From Sinohyriopsis cumingii (taxonomy: Eukaryota > Mollusca > Bivalvia > Unionida > Unionidae), in the NCBI GenBank assembly GCA_028554795.2, contig CM068826.1, positions 101,372,346 to 101,436,345 on the forward strand: 64,000 nucleotides of DNA, read 5' to 3'. A program made the translations under genes and the position numbers. Shown here in pieces: positions 22,183 to 34,100 of this stretch. The notes below the pieces were generated by a model that did not search any database, was not told the DNA's origin, and saw only the letters and a program-made list of their open reading frames with translations. Every line of letters begins with the position of its first letter. Position 1 is the first letter of the stretch.

Positions 22183-23040
22183 ATTAACCAAACAGATACC
22201 CTAATAAGTCTACTGGCGCCTATCCCATGTTGATATAGCTATTCCTTTGGGAGGAGAAGAAATAATGTTTTCAAGATGGTGACAATTGTGTACATACTGA
22301 GTGTCAATTTGCATCATTTTCATTTCAGACAAACCAGATATCATAAGAGATGAGACAAAAAGCCCGTTTCAAAATAACATTCCATTTAAGAGTAGCAATA
22401 ACAAGATTTTCAAGATGGCTACAATGGTGGTTATATTAAACATAAGACCATACCATTTTAATTTTGGACCAACATGTCATAACAAGAAGTGTTCCAGTGA
22501 AAACCCCATGTAATATATCATTCTGTTTTGAAGGAGTAATAATAACAATTTTTCCAAGATTTCTGCCATGGTGGCAATATTGAATATCAGGTTCATGCAA
22601 TTTCCATTTAGGATCAACTAGACATTGTAAGAAGTCTTTTGTTGAATTTAGCACACCATGTTGATATGACTAATCAATATAGGACAAGTAACCATAACAG
22701 ATTTTCAGGATGGCCACTGTGGTGACCTTATTTGAGGTCTGACTGGCACCATTTTCATTTATTACCAGCTTAAAATAAAAGAAGTTTTTCAGTGAAAAAC
22801 CCATGCTGACATGACCATTCATTCAGAAGAAATAGTGACAAGAAGATTCTACAGATCCCTGAGGTAAGCATACTGGATGCGTGAGCAGTACCATTTTCAT
22901 TTAGGACCAACTAGACAAGACAAGAAGTCTCATGGTTGAAACCCCATGTCAATATGACTGTAACTTTACATTATAAAAAGTCTTTCAGTGAAAACCCCAT
23001 GTTACTATGACTTTCCATTCCAGAAGAGTACTAGTTGAAG
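22183..23040. repeat. ~145-bp tandem repeat, second array, about 6 copies
   Basis: CAAGATGGCTACAATGGTGG-like starts lie near 22270, 22411, 22555, 22700 and 22845, giving periods of 141-145 bp. The order of motifs is the same as in the array at 1-2600. This copy has no insertions, so it defines the unit length best. Confidence 0.85.
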
Positions 23041-23910
23041 TGGTATGTCAAATCATGTTGATGTTTTAGTGTCTGCTTGAAACTTTATGAAAAATGGCTG
23101 CAAAATGTTGGAGTTAAGATGATCTTCATTAATTTTTGGCAGCTAGCAAGGTAATGGAAATCAAGCATAAAGTTATGGTGACTTTAATTTTTGACAGTGA
23201 GCAAGGTAATGAACATAAAACATAAATATCTGACAAGCTTTCCAGTGCAACTGTATGTCACATGATGCCTCAACGTTTGCAAGCCATAGGTATTTGCCTG
23301 ACATATAGACATACATTAATTGATCTATTGAAACTGTCAATCTATTACTACTTATAAACAATCACAGTGGGCAGCTGACCAATTACAGTGCATGCCAGAT
23401 GACACTTTTATTCACTTACCTTTGTACTACCCCTTATTTGGACTTTATAAGTGCTTGACTTAAAAGAGACTTGTAGGTTAGATATAAGTTACTTGCATGT
23501 ATTTTACATACGTAATGAATATTTGTATAATTACAGTATAAGTGAGAAAAAAATTCCTTCACGCTTGACTTATATTTCATGCATAAGTGACAATACAAGT
23601 CAGGTCATATAAGACTTCATCAATAGAGTATGAGTGAACTGTAAATTCATGGTTACTGTCATTTTCTAACCAAAAGTACATTGCAAAAACAATTTTAAGT
23701 CCAAGGTTTGCTGCAAAAAACTAATTTCAGTAAAGGTCCTACTATGACTTTTTACTCCACAATTCACAACTTCCTATCAGATTTATCAATTTGACTAAGT
23801 CACATTAAAAACAATTTTTAAAAGAAAACATTTCAACAAACATTTTAAGATAAAAAAACTCAAATAACGTTGAAATAAAACTTTGTTGGATGTGTATCAA
23901 AGCTAGAGTC
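23041..23910. other. Unannotated AT-rich stretch
   Basis: No gene supported. AAGTGACTTATAAG-like words are frequent near 23440-23610 and again near 24790-24980, and may be decayed ends of an unrecognised element. Confidence 0.4.
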
Positions 23911-24116
23911 GTTGTTGTTGTGGGGTTTAACACCATTTTTCAGCACAAGATAGGCTATACATGGCAGGCAGTTTAACTGGTGAAGGAAGAACCCTGGAAA
24001 AAAACCGGAAGAACCACTGACCCATGAAAACTACTGGCATGCTTTCTCATGTACCTACATTGGCCGAGCCTGAGACTCGAACCCATGCAGACATAAAGTG
24101 AGATGGCAGTGATCCG
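23911..24116 (-). mobile_element. SINE family A, left arm of a head-to-head pair
   Basis: GTTGTTGTTGTGGGGTTTAA (tail) to GACTCGAACCCATGC (box B complement) and GATGGCAGTGATCC. It is near full length apart from the outermost head. It abuts a second, opposite copy. Confidence 0.88.
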
Positions 24117-24117
24117 G

Positions 24118-24226
24118 AATTTCCGGGGTTTTCCCCGAGTTCTTCCTCCACCATTAATACTGGCCACCATGTATAGCCTATCTTGTGATGAAAAATGGTG
24201 TTAAACCCTACAACAACAACAACAAC
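24118..24226 (+). mobile_element. SINE family A 3' half, right arm of a head-to-head pair
   Basis: It begins inside the element at TTTCCGGGGTTTTCC, runs through CTTCCTCCACCATTAATACT and GGTGTTAAACCC, and ends in (CAA)n. With the preceding copy it forms an inverted repeat of about 110-bp arms separated by about 100 bp. Confidence 0.88.
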
Positions 24227-25481
24227 AAGTCATGAAGTATACATAAATATCCTAGGATTTGCATTCTGAACTACCAAATTTTAAACAGTCTTCATTTACC
24301 AGCTCAAGTAGAATTGCCATCAGATTCTGAAAGAGAACTACACTGCCACTAGCGAGTAGAAAATCTGCTTTCAATTTCAGTTGAACGGACTACTTGATGA
24401 TGTTGGACTCTGCTCAAAATGAATGTACAAATGAAAATTTTATTTTTTACTCGGGGAAACAATTATGTTTATGGTTGTCACTTTGTTTTATTTCTGCTAA
24501 AAGTTTGACATTGATCAAACTGTTTCAAATGTGGTGACCCCAAGCAGCAGGCTAATGTGTTGGAATCATTTAAAAATAACCTTGTGATTTAAATACAAGT
24601 GCATGACATTTTTCATAAGGTCAGAACTTCCTGTCAACCATTTACATGAATATGTTCTATAAAACTACAACTTGTATTTATGCAAGGACACTATTTTCCT
24701 GTCAAGCTGGGAGAAAGAAAGAGAGAGGGATGTGTGTGTAGCAGTAATTTCAAAGCCCATATTCATTGAATTTGATGGGAATTTGTTTTTATCTCACATA
24801 CAAGTGTAGTAAGTGAGTAATCTACATTTCGCTTATAAGTGAAAAAATATTTCATTTATAATTGAAATGCCTAATTACATATGTACATGTACACATAAAA
24901 TCCTAATCATTCACCTATTTGTCACGTATTAAGTGATCTATAAGTGAATAGTCACTTACAAAGCCCTTTATAAGCAATGAATACAGGTGACCTCTTAGCC
25001 ACTATAGCATTTTATCTGTAATGGGGTTGTTTGTCCAAGTCCCCACTAACTGAACTCTGACACCTGGAGCCGATATAACATGTACAACAATACATCTTGC
25101 TACAACTTTTCTATTATTTTCCTGCTTTTGTTAAACTTTTCAGCAGTGACTAAGCAGTGATGTTACCATGAATTCTATTAAACTCTGGAAAACAACTGGG
25201 TTTGATCTGTCTACACATATTACAAAGGATAACAGTGAAGAGATACAATTTATAAAATGTCTTTTGATGGGTCAACTGGCTGAAAAAATTTATAAAATAT
25301 CTTTTGATGGGTCAACTGGCTGACCATTTTAACCTTGTGATCTGCAGATCAATATCCCTAATAGTGTACATGACATGTTAAATACACTAAAGGTTAATAA
25401 ATACAGAGCTGTGAAATGTTTGGTGCCAGTCACAAACTAGTCACTTAATCTGTGCAAGTCACTGTGCATATTACTGTATAT
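24227..25481. other. Unannotated stretch with a short local duplication
   Basis: A ~43-bp direct duplication (CTTTTGATGGGTCAACTGGC twice) lies at 25246-25324. Nothing else recognised. Confidence 0.5.
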
Positions 25482-25911
25482 GGAATCAGGTCACAATTAA
25501 TAGTTCCGGTTCAGTACCCACGAATGTAGTCACAGTCTATTTTTAGAGCATTTTTTCCTGTCTCCTTTTGTTGGTGATACAAGAGTTAGATTTAAGCACT
25601 CTTGGTATGGATTTAAAGGCAATTGTTTATTCTTTAGAATATGAGCTTATGGTGTGTGTTTTTCGGTGACAGTGTATAGTGAGTATTAAGGTCTTGGTGA
25701 TGATCCAGAATTGAAATCTTGTTCCACTGCATGTTAGTTTGTTTACAGTCCTGCCTTTCAAAAAAATGCAGGTGAACCTTTGATAAGAACTTTGTGAAGT
25801 CATCTTTGAAGGTTTTAGATTAACATATTTTTTGCATTGTCACACAGTGAAAAGTTCAGTACTGAGAAACAAATGTAGAGAACATATAGTAAAATCAATT
25901 GCGTTCTATAT
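25482..25911 (+). repeat. ~420-bp direct repeat, copy 1
   Basis: It begins GGAATCAGGTCACAATTAAT and contains CCCACGAATGTAGTC, GAGCATTTTTTCCTGTCTCC, GGCAATTGTTTATTCTTTAG, GTGATGATCCAGAATTGAAA and TTCAGTACTGAGAAACAAAT in order. The same string of motifs recurs at 28901-29315, roughly 85-90% alike. It has no terminal inverted repeats or tail I can see, so it may be an unknown dispersed element or a local duplication. Confidence 0.85.
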
Positions 25912-26741
25912 CCTGTCAGTGAAGTATAAGAGTAAATTTTAAATTAGTATAACATCTTTATTATTAATGATTGACACATGAAATTTTAATGTTATGTATA
26001 TTGACTTTGAATATATAAGAATGCAATTACAAATTAAAAATTAATTTTTATTTTAAATAAAATTTAAATTTCCCCCCAAAATGCATATATATAATATTTA
26101 CTGGGAATGATATTAAAAGATATCAGCATGTATATATTCCTACACTATATACAAGCTCCAGTGATGGATATTTGTCAAATTTTGTCAGAGAAAATATCTT
26201 TGTACGTCAAAATGAGATCTTCATTTAAAATAGAAGAAGACAAAATTCTATTTTATTATTGTGCCTTTAGGTCATTCATTTATTAGGGGTCCAAACAGTT
26301 AATTTATGTGTTTATGATGGGGTGACTTCCTGATTAACACATATCTGCTTGTATATCTTTCAGTAATTGTTTATAAACATAGTTATAAGGTATTTAGTGA
26401 GAGGACAGAGATGACAACTTTATACTAGAACCTACTCAAGTTCTCTACTAAATCATTTTAAACTGTCAGAGAATGAAATACAAGTCAAAGGGATAAAATA
26501 TGCTTTACCTAGGTATATTTACCCTTGGATGTAAGAAAACAGCAAAATGACGTAAGTTGAACACAAAATGCATCCCATTTTATTGTTCAGTTTGGTTAAG
26601 ATATTGATTGGTGCAGTGCAGCATTGTGGCCTATATGATGTTATAGGAATTCTAATGATCCATTTGGCTTTATGCATTATTAATTACTAATATGTTTTAA
26701 CTGGCACTTTAACGATTACATAAGAAATATTCAAACATTAT
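25912..26741. other. Unannotated AT-rich stretch
   Basis: No gene or repeat recognised. Confidence 0.45.
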
Positions 26742-27345
26742 TTGAATTTATCTTTGTACAACTGACCTTAATATGGTTACATATCACACTTGAACAAATA
26801 TCCATATATTTTAGAATGTTTGGGATCAAAAGTTGACACTCAGTACATCATATAGGCAGACATTGTACCTATAGTGAATCTGTAAGACAAAGTTCTGGCT
26901 GTGTGCACTTCAAATATCCCAAAATGTTATTTTCATCATGAATATGCTTATGTATGGTAACATATTTCAATTTAGTACTTTGACAGAGTGCAGTATTGTA
27001 GAATCAGCTGATATCTGATTCCACTGAATCATTGAGCTAATAATAACTGGTAACCAACACTCTTAAAAATACACTAAAAATGTTCACAAAGATCATTTGA
27101 ATTATGTTTGCACATGTGATTTTTAATAAGTACATTGTCTCACATATGCAAATGCCTTGTTTACAAGTTGTGGGGATCAGAATTTCACATTCAGTTGATG
27201 ATATTAGGTATCTATTGGTACCTATAGTTGATCCATGGCCACATTTGGCTGTGTTCACTTGCAATATCCAAAATTATTATTTTCCTCATGAATAAGATTG
27301 CTAATAGTAATATATTTTAATTTAGTACATTGTCACTTGACTTTC
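26742..27345. repeat. Diverged tandem duplication, ~345-bp period, 2 copies
   Basis: Motifs in the first half (GGATCAAAAGTTGACACTCAG, TTGTACCTATAGTGAATC, TCTGGCTGTGTGCACTTC, TTTTCATCATGAATATGC, TTTCAATTTAGTACTTTG) recur in the same order about 345 bp later (near 27174, 27217, 27243, 27281, 27316). Only one duplication is clear. Open frames in this block are not conserved between the two copies. Confidence 0.7.
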
Positions 27346-28519
27346 CTGTATAGTGGTATGTACTAATGTTTGCACTAATGATCAAACCTCACCGTTCCAA
27401 CATTGCCTTAAACTTTATGATACATACTCGACCTGATTAGTTATTTAACCTGTAAATGACTAAATATGCTTTTAGAAACCTCATATATATTTAGGGTGCA
27501 TTTATCACTTTAATACATGCCCATTGCTTCACACTGTTGAGTGTCACTCTGTCAAGTTTACTTTTTTTTCCCATGTTTTCAACCTGAATGTTATTTTGAA
27601 ATCACCATATCTAACACATTTAAACTTCATTTACCTACATCTTGCTGTTTTCTAGAACTAAGTGAAACATGTTATATCGTTTCAGGTCTAGCCTGGTATC
27701 TGGAACAAACTGTTAGAGTTGGATCAGTATGGAGCTCTCCAGTAGTCCAGTGATGATAGCAAGGTTTTATATGGGCATGTGCAGTGTACTCCCATAAGTG
27801 ACCAAGATTAGTTCCTATCAGCACACTGATATACAGCATCTCAAAGACATGGCTTAAATTTTCACCAGAAAGATTCGCACCATTGTTCAATAAGGTAAAG
27901 CATCCCTGAAATTGTATTTTCCTATCACGTTGTTGCCTTTTGTAGTCATCAACATTGAAATGGAATGCATTTTTGCTATTAAGCATGATAGTGGTCCCGT
28001 CAAAACTTTAAATTTGAGTGCGCTATTAGTTATAAAAATAACTGCCAAAGTACCTGACATAATAAATGTGGAACATAATACCTGTCATTGTTTCTTTAGT
28101 GTGTACATCTATATGCATCTGGACAGGCATATTACAAGTTGCTGCCAAAATCTAGGCATATTGCAATTTGCTGCCAAAATCACTGGTGAGCTATGGTGCT
28201 TCACTATCCCCGGGAAAAATGTTTTCAGCTGTACAGACTCAAACTACCATTTGTTTTCAATACCATTCATTAGTCAACTTTGCTGTCTAAAATATGTCAA
28301 ATTGAATTTTATAAATTGTATGAAAATTAAATATTTCAATAAAATGTAGTTTTTAAAATTTAACTGTTTATTTAAATTTCCATTAAAATTTAATGGATCA
28401 ACATGTTTAAATTTCAATTTTAGTTTCAGGCAGGCTTTATCATGTACTATAATTAGGTTTTTTGCTGTGTTGAAAAATTCCTATAATTAAGGAAGACACA
28501 GCAAATTTAGTTTTGGTTT
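27346..28519. other. Unannotated stretch
   Basis: No domain is seen in the open frames at 27672-27986 (minus) or 27912-28349 (plus). A 30-bp near-duplicate (TTGCTGCCAAAATC twice) lies at 28127-28183. Confidence 0.45.
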
Positions 28520-28532
28520 CTCAAGAACACTT

Positions 28533-28722
28533 TCACCTCTGTCTGCGTGGGTTCGAGTCTCGGATTCGGCTAATGTGGGTATGTGAGAAAGCTTGCCAGT
28601 AGCTTCTCGTGGGTCATTGGTTCTTTCCGGGGTTTTCCTGGATTCTTCCTCCACCATTAATACTGGCCGCCATGTATAGCCTATTGTGTGCTGAAAAATG
28701 GCGTTAAACCCTACAACAATAA
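28533..28722 (+). mobile_element. SINE family A, 5'-truncated, 13-bp TSD
   Basis: It starts inside the head at CACCTCTGTCTGCGTGGGTT, so box A is absent, and ends at GGCGTTAAACCCTACAACAA. TSD CTCAAGAACACTT lies at 28520-28532 and 28723-28735. A perfect TSD around a truncated copy shows the truncation happened during insertion, as in LINE-driven retroposition. Confidence 0.93.
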
Positions 28723-28900
28723 CTCAAGAACACTTGGACCATAACTTGCACACTGTGGAATACCAGCACTACACACTTTCTGTCAGCTGTCACATGTCTG
28801 CAAGGAAATTCCAAAAGACTTCATGTATAAAGTTGAGATAGATGTGGCATGCAAATATAAAAGTTTGACTAAAATTGACCATACAAAATTGGGCCTGTCA

Positions 28901-29315
28901 GGAATCAGGTCACAATTAATAGTTCAAGTTCAATACCCACGAATGTAGTCGCAGTCTATTTTTAGAGCATTTTTTCCTGTCTCCTTTTGGTGTTGATACG
29001 AGAGTTAGATTTAGGCATTCTTTGTATGGATTTAAAGGCAATTGTTTATTCTTTAGAATATAAGCTTATGGTATTGTTGTCTGTGTATGTTTCAGCAACA
29101 GTGTATAGTAAGTAATAAGGTTGTAGTGATGATCCAGAATTGAAATCTGTGTTCCACTGCATGTTGGTTTGTTTACAGTCCAGCCTTTCAAAAAAATGCA
29201 GGTGAAACTTTGACAAGAACTTCACCGTGATTTGTATTGATTGTCACACAGTGGAAAGTTCAGTACTGAGAAACAAATATAGAGAATATTTGGTAAAATT
29301 AATTGTGTTCTATGT
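28901..29315 (+). repeat. ~420-bp direct repeat, copy 2
   Basis: Partner of 25482-25911, same orientation, 3.4 kb apart. Differences are scattered substitutions plus short indels (for example extra text near 29072-29090 and a deletion near 29225). Confidence 0.85.
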
Positions 29316-29455
29316 TCACATACAACCGTTAGTCCCTTTACAAACCATCAACTGTTCTTACATAATTAATCAAGTTTAATTCTAGGAACGGAAGTTAAAG
29401 TTGTGACAGTAAGTAACCCTTCTTATGTTACGGAGGAAAAATACAATCACATAAT

Positions 29456-29612
29456 TGTTAGGTATTTTTATTCTGCTGTTGAAAATCAATCCCAGACTTT
29501 ATTGGGATCTTTACTTTGCTGTTGAAAATCAATCCCAGACTTTATTAGGAATTTTTATTTGGCTGTTGAAAATCAATCAGAGACAATATTAGGCACTTTT
29601 ATTTGGCTGTAA
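29456..29612. repeat. Minisatellite, ~44-bp unit, 3-4 copies
   Basis: GCTGTTGAAAATCAATCCCA recurs at 29475, 29518 and 29562, with ACTTTATTAGG(A/C)ATTTTTATTT linking the units. Confidence 0.88.
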
Positions 29613-29685
29613 AGCTCCCTGAAAATATTGGCCAAATTTTCCAAATTTCCAAAACACTGTCACCATCAGTTTTACATCTTATCAG

Positions 29686-29898
29686 GCCTAGTGGCAAAAG
29701 TATCCACCTCGCTTGGCGCTCAGCATTTAGAGGTTGGTGTTAGGACTGGTCGGCCTGGTATCAGGATAATTTGACTGGGTGGGACATCATGCCCCAGTGC
29801 TAGACATCACTTTAAACTGCCACACTGCAGACATCGTAGCGATATGACTGGAAAATTGTCAAAGCTACATTAAAAATCTAAATCACACACAGACACAC
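29686..29898 (+). mobile_element. SINE family B with internal deletion, 12-bp TSD
   Basis: The head starts GCCTAGTGGCAAAAGTATCC but jumps from CCTCG of the anticodon-stem region straight to CTTGGCGCTCAGC of the body, losing box B. In intact copies GCCTCG occurs at both places, so the loss fits a microhomology deletion. The rest of the body and the (CA)n tail are present. TSD ACATCTTATCAG lies at 29674-29685 and 29899-29910. Confidence 0.92.
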
Positions 29899-30195
29899 AC
29901 ATCTTATCAGCTAAAGTCAAATCACTGACCACTAAGATGTCAAAATGTTGAGTTTGAGTGAGAATTCTTTGTAATCTTGATGCCTGATGAAAAAAGGTTT
30001 CGAACCAGCCATTTTGTTCTGTTTCCTACATCCTGCTGTATACAGTGAATGGCTGGATACTAGCACTTCACCAATTCACCAATTCTTAGATAACGTATAA
30101 TGTGAGCAGCCTGTTAGCGTAAAATTCTTATTCAGATTTTGATAGCACATAAAATGTTATAGTCATAGACCGTTCTTATGGCAAAATTAAAAGTA

Positions 30196-30425
30196 AAAAT
30201 AATATATTCACTTTAAAGTCAGGTCCAACTGCAAACAAAACAAATAGACCCTGATCTGCTGTTGCATAATGTGCCAGCAGATGAAGGTCTATGCTGCTTT
30301 TTTCTTTTTATTACTCCTATCAAACTGCATAGACCCAGCTTTTCTGGTGCATTATATGACAGTAGATCTTGGTCTACGATGTCTGCAGTTGGATATGAAT
30401 TGTACATGGATATATATGGTATTGT
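30196..30425. mobile_element. MITE family M, copy 1
   Basis: Ends are related inverted sequences: GTCAGGTCCAACTGCAAAC on the left and GTCTGCAGTTGGATATGAATTG on the right. Between them lie two palindromic modules of the type AGACCCTGATCTGCTGNTGC...GCAGATCNNGGTCTATG, joined by ATTACTCCTATCAAACTGC-like text. Decayed relative to copies 9 and 10. Non-coding. Confidence 0.7.
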
Positions 30426-31191
30426 ATATATTACATGCAATTCATTCAACTGAAATGCTTTAGTAAAATCAAGCTCTCTGACATAAAAGACATCTGATGG
30501 ACACAAATACAAGGTCGTGACCTGTTGACATTTCAATTTACCAAAGAAATACAAGTTATACATTTATGGAAGTTAAAAACATCTTGAAAGGTAACATTTC
30601 TAATGATAACTCTATCTAGCAATGCTTTATCTGACATGTTGACGAAAACAAGTGCACTAGGAATTCTAGAGGTCTCAAGGACAATAACCTATAAAAGTGC
30701 CTGTCAGATCAACTTGTACATGTAAGTAGATCTCATTTTTAAGTATTTGTCTGCAATTTTTGCCCATTTTTTTAAAACCAATCTTCAGCACTCCTGTGTA
30801 AGTAACAATAGCTATGGCATTTTTTAAAATAAATAATTCATATTCATTATTACATTTTGTTCATTAATTTATTATTAAGACTTAATTTCAGATGAAACCA
30901 TGGTCATTTTTTTTTTCTTTTCTAATGATGAGGATAAGATAATTACTAAGGGGATAAGATTATCATGAGGATAAGATTATTAATTATAGATAATTAATGT
31001 GGACCTCAGATTAGTAATCCATGAAATGGTATTCTGACAATTATTTTCAGTTTCTGAATAAGTGTATAGAGCAAAAACTGTCTGTAAAAAACCCTTATTA
31101 TTCTCCAAGGACAGGTATCCTTAATATGCAGGTCAATATATAATAAAACTTAAGAAAAGGCGGTTTGTTTGTGCTGCCATTCATGTCATAT
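30426..31191. other. Unannotated stretch
   Basis: A short tandem GGATAAGATTAT-like repeat lies at 30930-30990. Nothing else recognised. Confidence 0.45.
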
Positions 31192-31411
31192 CTATATGAC
31201 ACACAAACTCACCTATAAGTTGGGTCCAACTGCAAAACACCATAAACCCATATCTGATATCATATAATGCACTAGCAGATCAGGGTTTATGTTGTTTTAC
31301 TGATCAGTCATGACACATTGCACACGCCCATATCTGCCAGCACTTTATGTGATATCAGATCTGGGTCTGTGCAGTTTGCAGTTGGATCCAACGTAAAGTG
31401 AGTATATACAG
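31192..31411. mobile_element. MITE family M, copy 2
   Basis: Left end CTCACCTATAAGTTGGGTCC AACTGCAAAAC and right end GCAGTTGGATCCAACGTAAAGTGAGTATATAC are inverted. Two palindromic CAGATCTGGGTCT-type modules lie between. Confidence 0.75.
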
Positions 31412-32238
31412 TACTTTTATTGAAGGTATACGCTAGTGCAGGTTTCACTATAATTTATATTATGTCAGACGTAAAAGAATGGCTAGTGTTTTATTTCTTT
31501 TTGTTTTTTATAAGTATTCAGCTGTTTCAAAACTGATGCATCTTATATTCTAATGTTAACAGAATCTTTATGACAACTCATATCATATCATACTGGCATA
31601 AAGTGTATGACAGAAATTTACATTTCTGTTTCTAACTGGAGCACTTTTGTATCAACAAAATCAGATATAGTAAGCACTATTAACAACAGCATGTATAAGA
31701 GGCATGATATTTGTAAATACAATACTGAGAATGTTATCTTGCAATTTAAAATTCTTCTGTACAAATGTGGAACGATGTCTTTTGGCAACTAATTCATTTG
31801 AACATGATGCTACTCGCACTTCATTACTAACATGAGATGATTCTCCAAATGACTTGAAACAATTTTAGAATAAAAACAATACAATGGTAACCCCTCCTGT
31901 GAGGCCATCACTATTACCAACCAGAAGAAACCTTGCTCAGCCCCATAACAGTCCATTAATTAACTATCACGCTTCATTATCACATCCTACCTCTTTAATA
32001 ATGCTGCCGTTGCATGACAAAAGGGTGGCCACATTAAAGAGGGATCACTACATTTTCTTCATTACTGATACCTTTCTTAATGAATATTTTATCAAATATA
32101 AGTAATATCCTTAATGAACATGAGCCCTTTAAGATGCAATATATTAGTACAAGACAAGGATTCAAAGTTGTGGACATGGACTACCATGTATATTCACTTA
32201 CAAAGTGAATTGAACTGCATTGTTACCAAGCATTTTTT
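31412..32238. other. Unannotated stretch, less AT-rich block at 31885-32060
   Basis: No domain is seen. The block around 31885-32060 (CCTCCTGTGAGGCCATCAC ... AAAGGGTGGCCACATTAAAG) is of more even composition and no repeat family fits it, so it may be a conserved non-coding piece; I cannot show this here. Confidence 0.3.
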
Positions 32239-32490
32239 TTGGGTTTGGTTTTGTGAGGTTTAACATAATCTTTCAGCACATTACAGACTATACATTGGTG
32301 ACCATTTTATTTGGTAAAGGAAGAATCTGCGAAGACCCCAAAAAAAAGCGACAATCCACAGGAAGCTACTGGCAACTTAACTCATGTACACACACTGGTT
32401 GATCCAAGTCTTGAACTTGCACAGACAGAAGTGAAATGTGCGAGTGATTGCAAGGGCAAACGCCTTAGACCGATTGGCCACACATGCCCC
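32239..32490 (-). mobile_element. SINE family A, diverged, TTTGGTTTTGTG variant
   Basis: Plus-strand order is GGTTTGGTTTTGTGAGGTTT, TTTCAGCACATTACAGACTA, GGAAGAATCTGC, AGGAAGCTACTGGCAAC and then a decayed head (AGTCTTGAACTTGCACAGAC). An A-rich tract (AAAAAAAAGCG) interrupts the middle. Old copy with no clear TSD. Confidence 0.75.
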
Positions 32491-32874
32491 ATTAGGCAAG
32501 CAAAAAAATGTTTGTTTCCTATTTTACTGCTTTTAAAATTAGGGTAGGAAGGTCTGTTTTTATTTTTAAACATTATATATATATTTTTAATGTGATTTTT
32601 TTTATCACGGGGGAAAAATGCTAGTGTTGTGAGTGAGAAACTGGGACAGTTGGCTGACCAGAAATGCAGATTTTTTGGGGGCCATACCAAATTGTAAGGT
32701 CAATAAGATTCCATTATGACAATATACCAGTTATACAACTTCAAATTTTCAAAACCACATATATTCATGAATATAATTATGTATAAAGCTGAATAATGAG
32801 CAGACAAGACTGAATTATCTAAAAATGTGTATTTACTTTTTAATAGTAATGTTTGTTAGCTAATTTATGATAAA

Positions 32875-33086
32875 ATACCATATGTACTTGCTTATAGGTC
32901 ATGTGCAAACTACAAACTATAAAGATCCATAATGTGCCAGCAGATCTGAGTCTCTGCATTTTGTAAGGAGTAATAAGTAGAACAAGCCACATAAACCATG
33001 ATCTGCTGGTGCAGTATGCAATGGCTAATCAGGATCTATGTTGTTGCAGTTGGACCCAACTTATGAAGAAGTTTGTATGGTATATA
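32875..33086. mobile_element. MITE family M, copy 3
   Basis: Left end ATACCATATGTACTTGCTTA; right end AACTTATGAAGAAGTTTGTATGGTAT, inverted. The linker GTAAGGAGTAATAAGTAGAA is shared exactly with copy 9. Two palindromic modules are present. Confidence 0.8.
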
Positions 33087-33395
33087 TGGTAATTTCCTGT
33101 CCTGCCATTGCTCTACAAATTTCAAAAACATGATGTTTATCAAGGGTGTGTCTTTTATTTTGTTTTGCAATCACAGATATGAAGTGTTTCTGTTAAGAAT
33201 GGTTCCCTCTTCCATCAGGAAATGCAGTGCTAATGCATTCCTTAATAACAGTGGTATTTAATTTCTCCTAGTCTCCTGATCACTGGCATCATGCTAATCT
33301 TTCCATTGTGTGATTGGCTTTGGAACTGATTTGATTTTCCTGCACAATTATCTTACCATATATATAGCTTTCTATGTGGATGTGAACTGCAAAGT

Positions 33396-33600
33396 GCTTA
33401 CCACGTATACATGCCTATAAGACAAGTCCATCTATAAAAAAACCAGACCCAGTCCTGCTGTTTCACAATGCACTGGCAGGTCAGGATCTACAGTGTTGGT
33501 TTTACTGATTACACCTGACAAATATACATAACCCAAGATCTGCTGGTGCATTATGCTATAGCAAATCTGGATTTGTGCAGTCTGGTCATGATTTTTCTGT
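33396..33600. mobile_element. MITE family M, copy 4 (partial right end)
   Basis: Left GTATACATGCCTATAAGACAAGTCC; modules CAGACCCAGTCCTGCTG and GATCTGCTGGTGCATTATGC. The right end stops at GTGCAGTCTGGTCATG, lacking the terminal inverted repeat. Confidence 0.65.
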
Positions 33601-33807
33601 GGCAACACAGAAAAGTTGCTTACAAAAAAGCAGCAGACTACATTACGTAATTTTATTAAACACTGCAGAATTTTCTTAACTTTTTGAGGGTTTGCATCAA
33701 AAGAAGCATTCTGAGAAATATCCAAAAGAAATAACAAATAACTTACTTAAAATAATGTTTTGCTATCTTAAGCACATAATAAACCCAGCACATAATTCCA
33801 CAGCTTT

Positions 33808-33832
33808 TGACACACACACACACACACACACA
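33808..33832. repeat. (CA)n microsatellite
   Basis: About 11 CA units, not attached to a recognisable SINE. Confidence 0.9.
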
Positions 33833-34029
33833 TCTGTTTGTGTTAGGTAATAAATAAAATCCAAGTAAATGAAAATGACCTGAACTTGAGAAGACCACCA
33901 AAACCTCTTATCTGACCTTAGTAGGATAGGTACCATCCTCTAAAACTGTTATGGTAGAAATTTTCCTGTTTCTGTTGTGCTCATCCTAAATCAATGCAAC
34001 TCCTTCCTCCAGTATCACAGATCTCTCAA

Positions 34030-34100
34030 TATCAAACCCCGATCTGCCAGAACATTAAGTGACAGTAAATCTGGATCTTAACTGTCTGCAATATTGTGTA
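34030..34100. mobile_element. MITE family M, single-module fragment
   Basis: CCCCGATCTGCCAGAACATT then GACAGTAAATCTGGATCTTA followed by CTGTCTGCAATATTG: one palindromic module without ends. Confidence 0.5.

Noticed and set aside
23435-24980. Possible large element bounded by AAGTGACTTATAAG-like words near 23440 and 24960
   Set aside because: The inverted similarity is weak and patchy, and I could not define ends or a TSD.
27672-28349. Open frames of 104 and 145 codons on opposite strands
   Set aside because: No domain, no coding composition and no splice context; both are consistent with chance in AT-rich DNA.
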